Source: Vesta saturnalis
Lineage: Eukaryota; Arthropoda; Insecta; Coleoptera; Lampyridae
Reading direction: 5' to 3'
Length of the DNA stretch: 64,000 nt
NCBI GenBank assembly: GCA_036346205.1
Contig: JARFJB010001278.1
Location: forward strand, 1,063,501-1,127,500
Shown here: positions 45,507 through 56,757 of the stretch, in pieces
How positions within the stretch are numbered: position 1 is the stretch's first letter
How the letters are laid out: each line of letters begins with the position of its first letter
Made by a program: the position numbers and the translations under genes
The notes under the pieces: generated by a model
What the model was told of the DNA's origin: nothing
What the model saw: the letters and a program-made list of their open reading frames with translations, nothing else
Databases searched by the model: none

Positions 45507-45763
45507 GTCCTCTAGAGGAGCAACTTCAGACGATACGGTTGAATGCTTCATGTGTGGAGTTCGCCTAAATCAATGGCGGTTATCTGACACAGGAGCATCT
45601 CCGATGGGCACCACACTGCACATACGCTCAATTACTTGCACCACGTCCTCGCAGGTGTAATGATACAGAAGTGAAAAGGACTTTTTCCATTTGTACTAAA
45701 TCAAAATGTTTTATTCCTAGAGAAAATCATATATCTGATAAAATTTGTACATACAACAAATAA
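45507..45763 (+). CDS. BIR-domain (inhibitor-of-apoptosis repeat) protein, partial
   Basis: The frame reads DDTVECFMCGVRLNQW with Cys codons at 45544 and 45553. After a one-base frame change near 45590 it continues EHLRWAPHCTYAQLL, with His at 45596 and Cys at 45617. This is the zinc-binding half of a BIR domain: CxxC, a Trp, then EHxRWxPxC, with HxxxxxxC spacing exactly right. Compared with typical BIRs about three residues are missing before the EH, which fits a small deletion plus frameshift. The N-terminal half may be on an upstream exon, since CTCTAG at 45511-45516 could be an acceptor. The protein continues about 45 basic residues to TAA 45761. BIR proteins bind caspases or related partners and are carried by several insect DNA viruses. 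Confidence 0.7.
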
Positions 45764-45764
45764 A
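45759..45764 (+). terminator. AATAAA overlapping the BIR stop codon
   Basis: The stop TAA (45761-45763) lies inside AATAAA. This economy is typical of compact viral-type genomes and supports the gene end. Confidence 0.5.
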
Positions 45765-45840
45765 TATATTAGCATATCATTATCTTTTTTTTAATTTGGT
45801 TCTAAGTGTAAAAAAATACATGAGCAAGCCTTGAAAAGGT

Positions 45841-46080
45841 GAGATGTCTGAGTAGGTAGGGTGCGCAAATAGCCTTGAGAGTGTGTTGAGTGTTAGTGAC
45901 CTTCGTATTTTTTATACCTTACATTGTGGTAATCTTAGAAATGTGCGTCCTTGGGAAAGTTGTGTGCAAACATGACCTATTTATTGCGTAACCTTGGGCG
46001 GGTGGGACCTTGGAATTGTGGTAACTTTGGAAATGTGGGACCTTGGAAATGTGGTGTGTTCCAAAAGTCTCCAATCTTAC
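45841..46080. repeat. Right subterminal repeats of about 17 bp
   Basis: Four to five imperfect copies of ACCTTGGAAATGTGGGA between about 45990 and 46060, with looser copies upstream. They lie just inside the right inverted repeat, opposite in position to the 31-bp satellite at the left end. Confidence 0.7.
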
Positions 46081-46086
46081 CTACTG

Positions 46087-46373
46087 TTAGAGTATACGAT
46101 TTTGTATACTTGTTTAGGCCTTAAAGAAGCGTATACAAAACTTTATTTATAGTGTACAAAACTATACAAAACTACAAGAATGAAATACTTTATTCGAATT
46201 TCGGATTTTCTATTTGGTATAAGACTATGAACTTTGAGTATCCCCATTATGATATATTAGTTATGATATAAACAATGGTATACAAAACTTAAAATTACGT
46301 ATACAAAACTATACAAAACGTACGTATAGTTCAATTTCATTTAAGTCATGTGCTACACCAACTTGATTGACCC
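46087..46373. repeat. Right terminal inverted repeat of the large element
   Basis: Inverted copy of 33732-34032, ending CCAACTTGATTGACCC at 46373 directly before the second GAGACAAAC. Confidence 0.95.
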
Positions 46374-47254
46374 GAGACAAACAGGTATACCTAGAACTAC
46401 CATCCTAAGAATTTTAAGAAAGCAAGGATATCATCCATATCGCATAATGTTAATGCAAGCTATTACACCAAATGATATGAGGTTGTACTTAAAGTTTTGC
46501 CGATGGACCCAACAAATGATTAGAGATAATCGATCCTTTTTTTATTATGTAATGTTTGGTGATGAAGCAACATTTCAAAATACACACAATTGTCATTATT
46601 GGGCGGATGTTAATCCTCGTTGGTGCAGACAAACTGACAATCAACATTTATTAACGTGTGGTGCGGTACTATTAACGGCTACTTGATTGGTCCATACATC
46701 TTTAATGGTAATGTAAACTGTCAGACCTTTTTAACCTTCCTAAGAATTAACTACCAGGATTACTTGAAGGTGTTGATTTGCACTCAAGACTCAGCATGTG
46801 GATTCAATTAGATGGGGCCCCGTCACATTATCTGGGAATTGTAAGGCATTATCCAAATAAACGCTACAATGGCATGTGGATTGGACGAGATGGACCAGTA
46901 GCATGGTCAGCGCGATCTTCCGACTTGGCATCATCCGACTTTTATTTATGGGGTTATCTAAAAAATATCGTGTACGAGCGGAAACCCACAACTCGAAAAG
47001 ACATGACTCAGAGAATCGAAACTGCGTATACAAACATACCACGGGCCGTCTTACTAACAACTGTTAGCCATTTTGAGCGAAGAATCGGGTTATGTATTCA
47101 AGAAAATGGAAACACCTTCGAACATCTTTTGAAAAAAATCGTGAGATGCAAGGGGACTCACGCTAATCAAGCACCCCAAAGGGACGAAAGCCACGTCACG
47201 TCCACGTCGTTCATCCTGGGTAATGTTAAGCACGGGAAAATGCGTGTCAGATAA
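46374..47254 (+). pseudogene. Mariner transposase, C-terminal part after the insertion
   Basis: Resumes with RQTGIPRTTILRILRKQGYHPY. Catalytic blocks: FGDEATF (first Asp), a frame break at about 46685, WIQLDGAPSHY (second Asp) and ARSSDLASSDFYLWGYLKN (third Asp). It ends in the normal ENGNTFEHLLKK tail. All three Asp are present; lesions are the N-terminal stop, the break near 46685-46750 and the large insertion. Confidence 0.85.
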
Positions 47255-48904
47255 CGGATAGGAACAACACCGAGAGGGAGAGAGAGATGCAGAGTGGTGT
47301 GGAGTTACAAAATACGTACACTGTGGGGGGGGGGGGAGGTGGAAACTTTTACTTAATTTATAAACTTTGGAACACGGTAACTCAGTGAAAAGTGATCCGA
47401 TGAAAAAATAACAAAAACTGGGTATTCGTTTTATTGCCAGCTACACCTTTCATTTTGAAAAAAATCCACTACCATTTAAAAAAATGGTCGCCATGATCAA
47501 ATCTCTAAAGTGGCGCTGTCTATAATTAAATTAATAATGTCATCATCTTTCCCCCTTAAAGCCATAAAACTTTTGTCTGAAACATTTTTTGAAAAAACTT
47601 CTCCTTTTCGAGATATTCGAGTGTATCATTTAAAATGGTCTACCCTGTATAGAACAACTCAACTATCTCAACGATGCAAAAATGGTTTAGCAAACACTCC
47701 ACTTATTTTACTTTTACAAAGCTTAAGAAGTCCAGTTAATAAGTTAAAATGTTTAAAGTATGTTTATTTATTACACTTTGGAGTGAATAAACTACAAATT
47801 TCTTTTTTAAATGAATGTTTGTATTAACATGATGTTCGGGAATAGCATAGCCAAATTTGTGCATATTGCATAAAGAAATGTTTATCAAAATTAATAAAGT
47901 GGAAGGTCTTTTCAACAAATTGATGAATACCGGAGGCTGTGTTAGCCGACTCGAAAAGAATTTTTTATGATTTCAACTTTAATTAAGTTTTGAAAACATT
48001 TTCAAAATACCGATACCAATAGCTTGATATATTAGTTTTCTGTACTAGATACAGCATTCGTCAAAATAAACGGTACCGAAAACAACAACTTTATTCATTT
48101 TTTTAATTTTTGTAATTTTACATTTCATTACATTACGACGTAAACAGGCTTCATGGCGATTTTGAACATCATTGAACATATTCATAAATAGTGGTTGACG
48201 CAGTGAAGGGTAATGGAAGTCCGTTCATCGAGAAATTATTCTGTTTCCAAAATGGTCGCGGAGACGTCGTAATCAGCTGTATGGCGCAAAATTTTGTGCG
48301 CGGCAAGCATTTCTTAAATCTCTCACAAAATGTATGATAATGTTTTGCCTGGAACGCTATTGATTAACATTGATTCCTAAAGTTTTATGTCCTAAGTTAA
48401 TTATAATGCCTGAGCTCACCCTGGATTTGAAACCGTTACCAAATCCCTCCACTCGACTGTACCCTTTCTTCCAACGGATCCTCTTTCAGTCGGTTTTCTT
48501 AACTGCTTTAGTTTGACAGATGCCTCTTACTAGTACCACCAATAGCCAATGATGCATTGCCAACGGATGCTTTAATCAGCCTTAAGCTGATATCAATGAT
48601 GCTAGTTATTGATGTTTGTAGAAATGCTCAAACATTCTTAAAGGTGAATCAATATTTTCAATTGAAGCTATTTCTAAAAATTAAATCATTAAAATTGATT
48701 CACTATAAATGGTAAACATTATACCTGAATATCTTGTGATTAATCTGCAGCAACAAATAAACAGTGAGTAATTTTTTATTTAATAGCAGCAATGAATCCT
48801 AAAAATCATTAATATAATTATGAAAATTATTATTTTTAAACGTAATAGGAAACTTACCCAATGAATAGCACGATAACGACTAATATACAGCCATCTGGTA
48901 TATC

Positions 48905-49560
48905 ACTCCTATATACGTCACGCGCAGGATGTTACGGTTCTGTAGATGTACTGCCTAGATTAAATTAAATTAAATTAATTTAGTAAATTCGTTGCGTTTT
49001 ACGAGTTATTTTGGTATAATCGCATGCTTAGATTTACTACTGATTTTGCATATAATTCTGTGATAATAACAATATATACGTCATGCCAGATGTTACTTTA
49101 CAGATAAACTTGTTTCTATGCATTTATTGTGTCGAGTACTGAATTTTAAAAATCATAGTTTCCATATTGATGTAAATTTCGAATAACAATGACAAGAATA
49201 TATATTTTTATGTCTGGATGTATTGCGGTTTTGCAGATAACACATCTATTTAACAAAAACTATTTTTCATTATTTTCACTATGCATATGAATTAATTACA
49301 TATTTAACATCAAAATGCATAACTATAATTCTTTTTACTGCCCAATTTCACAATGATCGCTGTGTTGATTTTTCCAATTTTAATTTCATACATCCAGTCT
49401 ACGTCACAGCTCTATGATTTCTCTTTACCGTTTTAATTTTATAATTGAAAGGTACTACATATTTATTTGCAAATTCATTATTTTTAACAAGTAAAGGCAT
49501 TTTTTCAATATTGATTTTCTAATAATAATTTCCCTATACGTTGTGTGACGTCAGCATAAA
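48905..49560. repeat. Degenerate tandem repeat with TACGTCA-type motif
   Basis: A block like ATATACGTCAxxxxxxGATGTT followed by a CTGTAGAT or GCAGATAA piece recurs near 48912, 49075 and 49200, with weaker versions near 49395 and 49540, on a spacing of about 125-195 bp. Confidence 0.45.
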
Positions 49561-49639
49561 CATTTAAATAGATATAGAGATTTCTACATCACATATCTTA
49601 TGAGGCGCGGAAACGCAATCGTACCGTTTAGATTTACCA

Positions 49640-50095
49640 TGACAACTCTCCGGAGTTTAAATCTCGCACCAAGCAAACTATCTTTTCAGAGTTTACACTT
49701 CTACAGAAATACGCGCATTAACGTCTTCATCAGCAGCGGCCAGCTTCCGCGGCAGAAGTAGCTCTTCAGAAACGACAGAAGAACCCGCCAAATACCTGAA
49801 GAGGACACCTTCCGCGGAAGAGATACCTCTTGAGCAACGGCGGAGAACCCACCAGATACCTGAAAAAGCCATCTTCCGCATCAACAATACCCACATGGCC
49901 CTTCCCGCATGTGTATTCCAACATCCCAAGATGGTATCACATTGGCCAACAGATGGGCCATCCCCTTGTTCATCCTAACAGGGGCGAGGCCCATCCACGC
50001 ATCCCATTGGCCTGACGTCACTACTACTTCCGGCAGGCGGAGCCCACCTCTCGTCTCTTATTGGTCCACCAACCGCAAACTTCACAGGATAAAAG
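49640..50095 (+). promoter_or_regulatory. GC-rich promoter-like segment with CCAAT and CRE motifs
   Basis: Contains a two-copy imperfect repeat (GAACCCRCCARATACCTGAA at about 49782 and 49846), then three ATTGG (inverted CCAAT) boxes near 49941, 50005 and 50059, a TGACGTCA site near 50013 and GGATAAAAG near 50088. The order is promoter-like and could belong to a solo LTR or an unrecognised transcription unit. Confidence 0.35.
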
Positions 50096-50929
50096 TTTAG
50101 TAACAAGAAAATTCATACCTACGTAAATTTATATAATCATAGCTTAAGCGAAACTTCGCTTTGGTGAAAGTTTGGTCTAGGAATATAAAAACTAATCTGT
50201 AGGAACGCAATTAATCCTTTTTGTTTATCTTTCTCGAATCTCGCCGTGGTATGAGTATCACCATTACCTTTCGCTAGTTGTGAGCGATTACTTTGACAGG
50301 TTCTAAGCTAACTTCGGGTTTTGACACAAGGCAGTTATGATTTGTCATTAAACCTACTTTCTGAAATTTTATAGTTACTGAACTTGATATTAATATAATG
50401 TAATTTTACGTCAGCAAGGTAAAATTAATGTTCATGCTTTCGCTTTTGATATATTTAATGATTAACAACTACAACTACAAGCCACAGTTACTGGCTACTT
50501 ATTTGCTTTTCTAAAAACAAAATTTCTGTACAGATAAATGTATGCAACTTTGCTGTATTAACATTGTTTTACTGTTATCACATAATAATTTATTTATTTT
50601 TCTTCTGGAAAACTGTGTTGTATTACTATGCAGATATGCTTTGCGAGTGGCCTATGCAATAGTGTATTTTTTTTCGCAATAAGGTAGAACTACACTTACC
50701 GTTTAAAAATTGAATTAATAATTTTTTTTTTAATTGACACTTCTCAGTTAAGACAAGTTAGCGTTGAGTTATGCGTATAAGAACATTGATATTTTAATTA
50801 GGTACCGCTCTACTGGGTATATTAAGTATGTCTGTTTACTGTAAAGAAGGCATTACTAACAATAAGCTTAAAGGACATTATTTAACTTTTAAAATTTTGG
50901 AGTTGCTTCGGATCATAATTAATCATATA

Positions 50930-51665
50930 TTAGACATATTAAAAAGGGAAGAATATATTAAATTTTTCAGCTGACCCGTAGCATTTGTTTCAGATACTGA
51001 CCTGACCTTAATAATACATTTATTGCTTAGCTTGGAAAGAAACATCCAGAAACTACAATTTCCGGAAACTCTTCCTTCCGTTTCAAAATCCACTAGCAAT
51101 TGTGTTGGTTGTAAACTAGGGCAAACATGTTTTAATTCTTCTAAAAGTTTTCTTCTTCGTCTTGTTGGGTAATAAGGTATAAACAACTGGAATTATGGTT
51201 CCGCAATACTGTACATGTATCGTATACAACTGGTATACCACACTTGTACACAAATTATCACTTCTCGTCAAAAGATTAAATTTTTCTGCCGTTGTAAAAA
51301 TCAGCATTCTTCCAGGTAATATACCATGGCCGGAATCATATTGGAGTATACTCTTCAATATTAATGGTTATCATTTATTGTTCGCGTGGGAATACCAAAT
51401 GCTCGATATATTGTAAACTGGGGAACTATATCTTTATTTCGCACGCGCCAAAGTATTCATTTCGTGGTATCCTTCCTAGATAAGCTACATAAAATATTAT
51501 CATGAATCCCTTTTAAAGAAGTTGTTATTATTTGTTGTGTCGTTTCTTCCGTATTTCCTGCTATTTCTTTCAGAGTTCGCAGTACATGCAAGATACCTGG
51601 TCTTGTGGCATCGGCAGCAGTATTATGCGGAACAACGTTATGTGTGGAATCTGCTGAAAACACAA
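50930..51665 (-). pseudogene. FLYWCH-type MULE transposase fragment
   Basis: On the minus strand the order is: a helical region with ILHVLRTLKEIAGNTEE and QQIITTSLKGIHDNIL (51600-51480), then GRMLIFTTAEKFNLL and VYQLYTIHVQYCGTIIPVVY (51320-51180, MULE core start), then LLPNKTKKK, LLEELKHVCPSLQPTQLLVDFETEG (51150-51060, with a catalytic Asp in VDFE). It breaks soon after. At least two frameshifts; no SWIM domain or C terminus. It is a different lineage from the MULE at 6912, which has SWIM and RGRPK features. Confidence 0.7.
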
Positions 51666-51669
51666 ACAT

Positions 51670-53154
51670 CTTAAAATATTTAGCTTTTGGGTTTCTTTAA
51701 TGGTATATTTTTCTATTTATATTTTATATAAATCCATATGTTTCGATAAGAATTGAAGTTAACGTCCTCAGTAAATAGTAGTATCTACAAGAATTGCTTA
51801 AGGTGTTAGAATAAATTTATGATAAGGACGAAAACGCAAACATAAACGTGCTATTAATATAACAGTTTGATAAACGTATAAAGAATATAATTTTAGTAAA
51901 GGGTAACTTGATCCTTAATAAATTAAATATTATTAAACTGCCTTGAGGATGACATATCAGAACACCCTCTAACGGTCGAAGGCCAACAGTGAAAAATGTC
52001 ATAATCAAAGAACAAATTTAATAAAATTTAGTCAAATTAAGATGTAAGTGTAAAGTTCTGAAAAATTTAAATTTGAAATTGATAAAAGTATTCACAAATA
52101 GAAGCTTAGCATACCAATTAAAGAGCTACCACTCAAAGCTTAAATACGTTATTAATAACTAGATGATGCGTAAATCTAACAAAGAAGTAGTTTTTTGTTA
52201 ATAACTATTGTAAAAATAACGTTTAATATAATTCTTAATTTTAACTACCTATGTGAGGTTATTATAGTGCTGTGATAACTTAATATATAATGGGTGAAGC
52301 ATTTACCTGAAGGTTTAGGAAAAAACACAGTAAACATCCTAGACACACCAAAAGATAAATTAAGACGTGCCATTGTGCCTTTTTCTAATTATAAGATGCT
52401 AAAATACCACAGATTCCAACATATACTTTTCCACAAGGACAAGATAACTTATCAACTGCGGAAGATGACAGTAGGGTTGAAACACCTTTACACTTTAATT
52501 TTGCTGTTATTTATAATTACTCGCACTCACCTTTTCAATTTTCCTTTATTTCACAAATACATATACAGGTTTCAACAGAGGCAGTTTTCTTCCACGATAC
52601 ATACACATAATTATCATTACACACAAACTTACGTTACGTTATGAATTTACGAAACTCATTTTTCTAAAAAAAACACGTTTCTGACAGAAGGCTAGGTGTA
52701 GTGAATGGTTTACCTGATTGATCATAGTTTTATACTGTAGAAGTAACTTTTAAATATCCACGAGTTTCTGGAACTGATTATTACCTGATTGCGTTGACTC
52801 CCTTAATTACCTTCTTGTTGGATAATTTCTAATTACTATCACACACTTGCGGGCTAAACTTAATTACTTACTAATTATACTAAATTGTCAATTTTATAAC
52901 GCAATAGGTATTTTTTTATCCCCATAAACATTTATTATATTGATTTAAACGTAAATCCAATAGTTATAAACGTACAACTGGTTTAGACCTATTTTACTTA
53001 TATGCATTGGGGGGAATTGTCCGGGGGCGAATTATTCTCAGGGGAAAATCGCCTCGGGGTCCGAAACCCGCTAATGAAGCATCTATATATTTAATGCTCT
53101 GAAAGATACGCTAACAGAGATAATCAACCATATGTAAACATTACATATTACATT
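51670..53154. other. AT-rich stretch without recognised genes
   Basis: A plus-strand ORF at 52294-52644 has a hydrophobic stretch but no known motif, and it sits in uniform AT-rich DNA, so I do not call it a gene. A GC-rich blip at 53008-53075 has no pair. Confidence 0.35.
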
Positions 53155-54016
53155 ATTAAGATATTTGGTGTGAAACAATACACGACCTTCCAACCTACAA
53201 AGTGGAAATTAAAATAATTTTTTTTGTATTTGTGGGTCGAGATCTAGACACAAACAGAAACGTCAGCTTTTTTATGCGTATTAACTACTAATGGTTATTA
53301 GCACTACTCGTTAGTAGAATTTTGCCATACTAAACGAATTCCACCTTTAATAAGAGATCTTTACCGTCTGAATTATCGTATTCCCATGGGAGTTACAGTT
53401 TCACTTACAAACCGAGAAGAAGCAGTGTTTGGTTTTTCTCTGTTTTAGAAAAACGACTACCTCGGCCAGGATAGAACTCACGCCGCTCGGATGAAAAGCA
53501 AGGACCATTCAATGACCGAGGGAGCTAATAATAATTTTTTTTGAATAGTTATGTAACCCTTTCTTTAATACGTTTGTAATAAAAATAGGCAACATGGTTA
53601 AAACAAAAGCAATAATCTATGTCAGATAGACGTTAATGGATATTTATATGCTAACTTAAAGAAATCCATAGCTTAAATACGTTATTAATAATTAATATAA
53701 TACCGATAATACAATTTAAGCATTTTCAATCCTATTTATTTAATTTTTAGACTTAGTTTCCTTTATACAAAGAAACGTTACAAAGAAAAGCTATGTAAAG
53801 TTAAATTTTCCTTAAAAACACACGTCTTCTAATACAATTGATCGTTATTCAGATATTGAAAAAATTTGAACTAAAACTTAAATTCTACCTCAGGAATTCT
53901 TTGCCGCTAAATTACTCCTCGTATAACAAAATTGCATAGAACATAATCGATACGTTTTAGATCAATATGTTGGAACTTTGATATCTTTGAAATATACACC
54001 TGTTTCAGAAACTCTT
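53155..54016 (+). repeat. Second copy of the CA-tailed repeat family, body part
   Basis: Same orientation and order as 4340-5480: ATATYTGGTGTGRAACA, GGCAACAT, AGAAAAGCTATRTAAARTTAAATTT, TTCAGATATTGAAAAAA, GGAATTCTTT-GCCGCTA. It stops at TTTCAGAAAC, where a non-LTR element is inserted, and continues at 56758. Confidence 0.7.
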
Positions 54017-54049
54017 TCTTCTTCCTTCGACTAGGACGTGATCCTGTTT

Positions 54050-54511
54050 GTCTTACGCGTCTTCCACTGATGATGAACAGCAGCTTTGCTTCCATATTTT
54101 GGGCGGTCTTCCGGGTGGCCTTTTTCCTCCTGATGGTATGACGTTTTTACGTTTCTTTGCCATTCTATCCCTATCCATCATTGCAACACGTTCTTCCCAC
54201 CCTTTTCTATGTTTTTTACTCCACGTTACTATGTCTTGCACGCCGCACCATTCAAGTATTTTGGAACTTATATGTTTGTCTTGTACTCCTGTTATTTTTC
54301 GGAATATTTTTATCTCTGTACTTAGTTTACGTGTTGTGAATTGATTATCTGCTTTTGTCTCATTAGCGTATGCCATGAATGGTATTATTACCGCTTTGTA
54401 CTGATTTTGCCGTATAATACAGTCTAGGCATCCCACAATTCGTATTGCATTTGTGGTGGTTTGACTTACTGTTTCGGTGGATAGGTTACTGTTGCTTGTT
54501 ACATCGACCCC

Positions 54512-54581
<70 letters not shown>

Positions 54582-56500
54582 TTTGCCAAGTTACATCTAG
54601 TAGGTTATTTTGCTATAACCATCGCCGTTGTTTTTGGTATTGAAATTTTCATGTTCTATCGCTTTGTCGTTACATTAAATCTGTGTAGCAGTCTTTGTAG
54701 GTCGTCTTCGTTTCTTGCACTGCATCGTCAGCATAACATGGTATATTAACATTGTTGGTTTCAATCGTATACCCGCGTAACCCTTTAAGTTGATTTATTA
54801 TTTCGTTTATAGAAAGGCTGAATACGAAGGGACGTAAAGAGTCCCCTTGACGTATCCTTCTATTCACTAATATTGGTTGTGTATGACCAGTCGATGTCAC
54901 TATGTTGGTTTTCCCATCCATGTTGCAGTCAGCTACTATTTATATTACTGCTTTTGGAGTGGTATGCTTATTTAGTATTTCCACGGATATGAAAACGTAT
55001 TAAACTGGATGACTTCCTCGACCAATTGGCGTAATATGAGTATGGCATCTATTGTACTCCTGTTTTGCCGGAATCCCTGTTGTTCTGCAGTATGTATTGT
55101 TAGTTCTAGTTTTCATTCAGCACGGCTGTAAAGAGTTTCAGTGCTGACTTTAACAGAATTGATCCCCGATAATTACTTGGGTCTTTCCGAATTTCTTTTT
55201 TGTGTATTGGTATTATATAACTTTCTTTCTATTGCTTTGGTGTATGTTTTTCTTCTATTACTTTGCTAAACAGTATGTGTAACCAGTGAGTCAATATCTT
55301 GCCTCCGTATTCGTTTCTAATTCAATTGGGGACAGGGGACTTTTTATCTTCCATTTTTGCAATAGATTTATCGTTATTGTTATTGCAAGTAGCACTTTCT
55401 TCTTTTGCTTGATCTCCTTGATTATTTTATATATTATGAAAGTGGTCCCACCAGTTGCTTTTTTGTATATTGTTAATAATGACTGTTTCACATCTTCTTT
55501 TGACTTTGCATCATTTTCCATATCTGTCTTTGGGTTCCGTATATGTCGTATTCGATTTGTTTAGTATATCGTTCTCAGTAGTTAAATTTTTTTTATCCTG
55601 TGGTTAATCTCATTTCTTACCTACACATATTCCGCTTTTTCTTCTTGTGTCCTTTTTGTTTTATACTTTAAGAACGCTTCCTTCTTCTGTGCTCTAGTTT
55701 TTTGATTTCATGGTCAAACCATGGTGTTGTTGTTTGTTGCTATTTTTATTTGTTTCTCTTTTTCCTATCACTTCTATTTTCTTTATTTTACTCCATACTT
55801 ATCCTATATTGTAGCTGGGGCTCAGATCTTTCTGTTCCAATTATTGTTCCAATTTTGTTTGATATAGGCTTCGAGTGCTATAATTTGTTAGGCTTTCTAT
55901 ATAGAATTTTTCTGTGTAAAATGGATTTGGCTTCATGTGTTTTAAATCCCATTGGCGTTTACAAAGTACTAGTCTGTGATCGGATACTACATTTGCAAAT
56001 GGCAATACATTCACGTCTAATATTTGTTTTTGGTGAACTGTGTTGTTGGTTAACACATAGTCTATGACAGACTGCTGTTCTCTGCTCTTAGACCATGTAA
56101 TCTTGTGTTGTGTAGGATGTTCATAGTATGTATTGTTTATTCTTAGTTCATTCATGTACATAACCTTATAAGATCTCTCCACTTTCATTAATTACCTCTG
56201 CATTAAATCTTTGCATGATACCATTTACAACAGAGTGTGTGTTGGAGTTCGTCATAAAAGCTTTTCCTTTCTTCTATTCCTCGTCGTGTCAGGTCGGCTG
56301 TCATATGTGTTTTTGTTTTGTGTATGATCATCCAGACTAGCAGAATTCCTTCGCTTATATATTGTACGTCATTGATATTGTTTATGTATTTTTCAGCATT
56401 TCTACCCCTGCGTGGGCGTGTTGTTGCTTGTCCACCTAACTGTATATTAGCGTGTAGTTTCCTCTTAAAGCTGTTCCCTTTCCTTCCCTTCTTGTTTCGC
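54050..56500 (-). pseudogene. RTE-like non-LTR retrotransposon, broken
   Basis: Minus strand, N to C: endonuclease remnant 56188-55841 (INNTYYEHPTQHKITWSKSR, SVIDYVLTN, DHRLVLCKRQW), then reverse transcriptase with EQQGFRQNRSTIDAILIL near 55060, RIRQGDSLRPFVFSL and CYADDA (54921-54670; CYADD is the catalytic block), then the C-terminal part 54510-54053 (YLGVDVTSNSNLS, MAYANETKADNQFT, GKRPPGRPPKIW). Endonuclease-RT order and these blocks fit RTE-type elements. Many stops and frameshifts, and a TA microsatellite sits inside the coding region. The borders carry TTTCAGAAAC on both sides. Confidence 0.8.
54514..54577. repeat. TA microsatellite inside the retrotransposon
   Basis: About 30 TA units between the thumb and C-terminal region. 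The Tyr-Ile ORF start across it is an artefact. Confidence 0.95.
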
Positions 56501-56757
56501 TAAGTGCGCATATTAGGATGTCATGTGCCTACTCCTAATATGTTTTCCGTTTTCTTTATCCGTTTTGTCGCACTGGTCGTCATATTGTGATAAGTCTAGG
56601 GTTTCGGGCCGTCTATAAGTTACTAGGAGCCTTTATTGTTTTTACCCCTGACAGGTAGCTGGCCTAACCCGGGAACCGTACTAGTTTATCCGGGCTTGAG
56701 ACTGGTAGTGGCAGTTACTCAGCCTCTCAATCCACCCAGCACTTACCCTAGGCGGAG

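Larger units (their letters stand above)
33732..46373. mobile_element. Large DNA-polymerase- and BIR-encoding element with long inverted repeats
   Basis: A 12,642-bp insertion bounded by inverted repeats of about 290-300 bp (about 95% identical, outer end GGGTCAATCAAGTTGG) and a perfect 9-bp target duplication. Its own content, after subtracting a nested Penelope-like composite (34571-38703), is about 8.5 kb: a subterminal 31-bp satellite, a YVKGREK protein (+), a family-B DNA polymerase (-), a 60-aa membrane protein (-), a repeat-containing membrane protein (-), a possible spliced gene (+), a BIR protein (+), and a second subterminal repeat zone. No DDE transposase, retroviral-type integrase, ATPase, protease or capsid gene was recognised. 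Self-encoded polymerase plus terminal inverted repeats suggests protein-primed or hairpin-type replication, as in Polintons and adintoviruses, but Polintons make 6-bp duplications. A 9-bp duplication is also made by MULEs. Confidence 0.9.
33062..47647. mobile_element. Mariner element split by a 12.6-kb insertion
   Basis: The left arm 33062-33390 and right arm 47335-47647 are inverted copies of about 320 bp, with outer ends ACAAGGTAGACCATTT and AAATGGTCTACCCTGT bordered by TA (33060-33061 and 47648-47649). Although 14.6 kb apart, they belong to one element, because the transposase ORF starts near the left arm (33490) and continues to the right arm (46374-47250). The original element would be about 1.93 kb. 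Confidence 0.9.
47648..50922. other. AT-rich stretch with tandem repeats and one GC-rich segment
   Basis: No supported protein gene. 47650-48900 shows nothing recognisable. The degenerate tandem repeat (48905-49560) and promoter-like segment (49640-50095) are listed separately. 50100-50920 is AT-rich and featureless. Confidence 0.35.

Noticed and set aside
45841..46080. CRISPR-like short tandem repeats
   Set aside because: Units are imperfect, adjacent and without spacers; they are subterminal repeats of the large element in a eukaryotic genome.
52294..52644. 116-codon ORF with a hydrophobic stretch
   Set aside because: Uniform AT-rich composition, no recognisable motif, no flanking gene signals.
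53455..53525. tRNA-like sequence
   Set aside because: The outer stem pairs (CCTCGGCCA with TGACCGAGG) but the box-B equivalent GAGTTCTATCC is poor and no T-stem forms.
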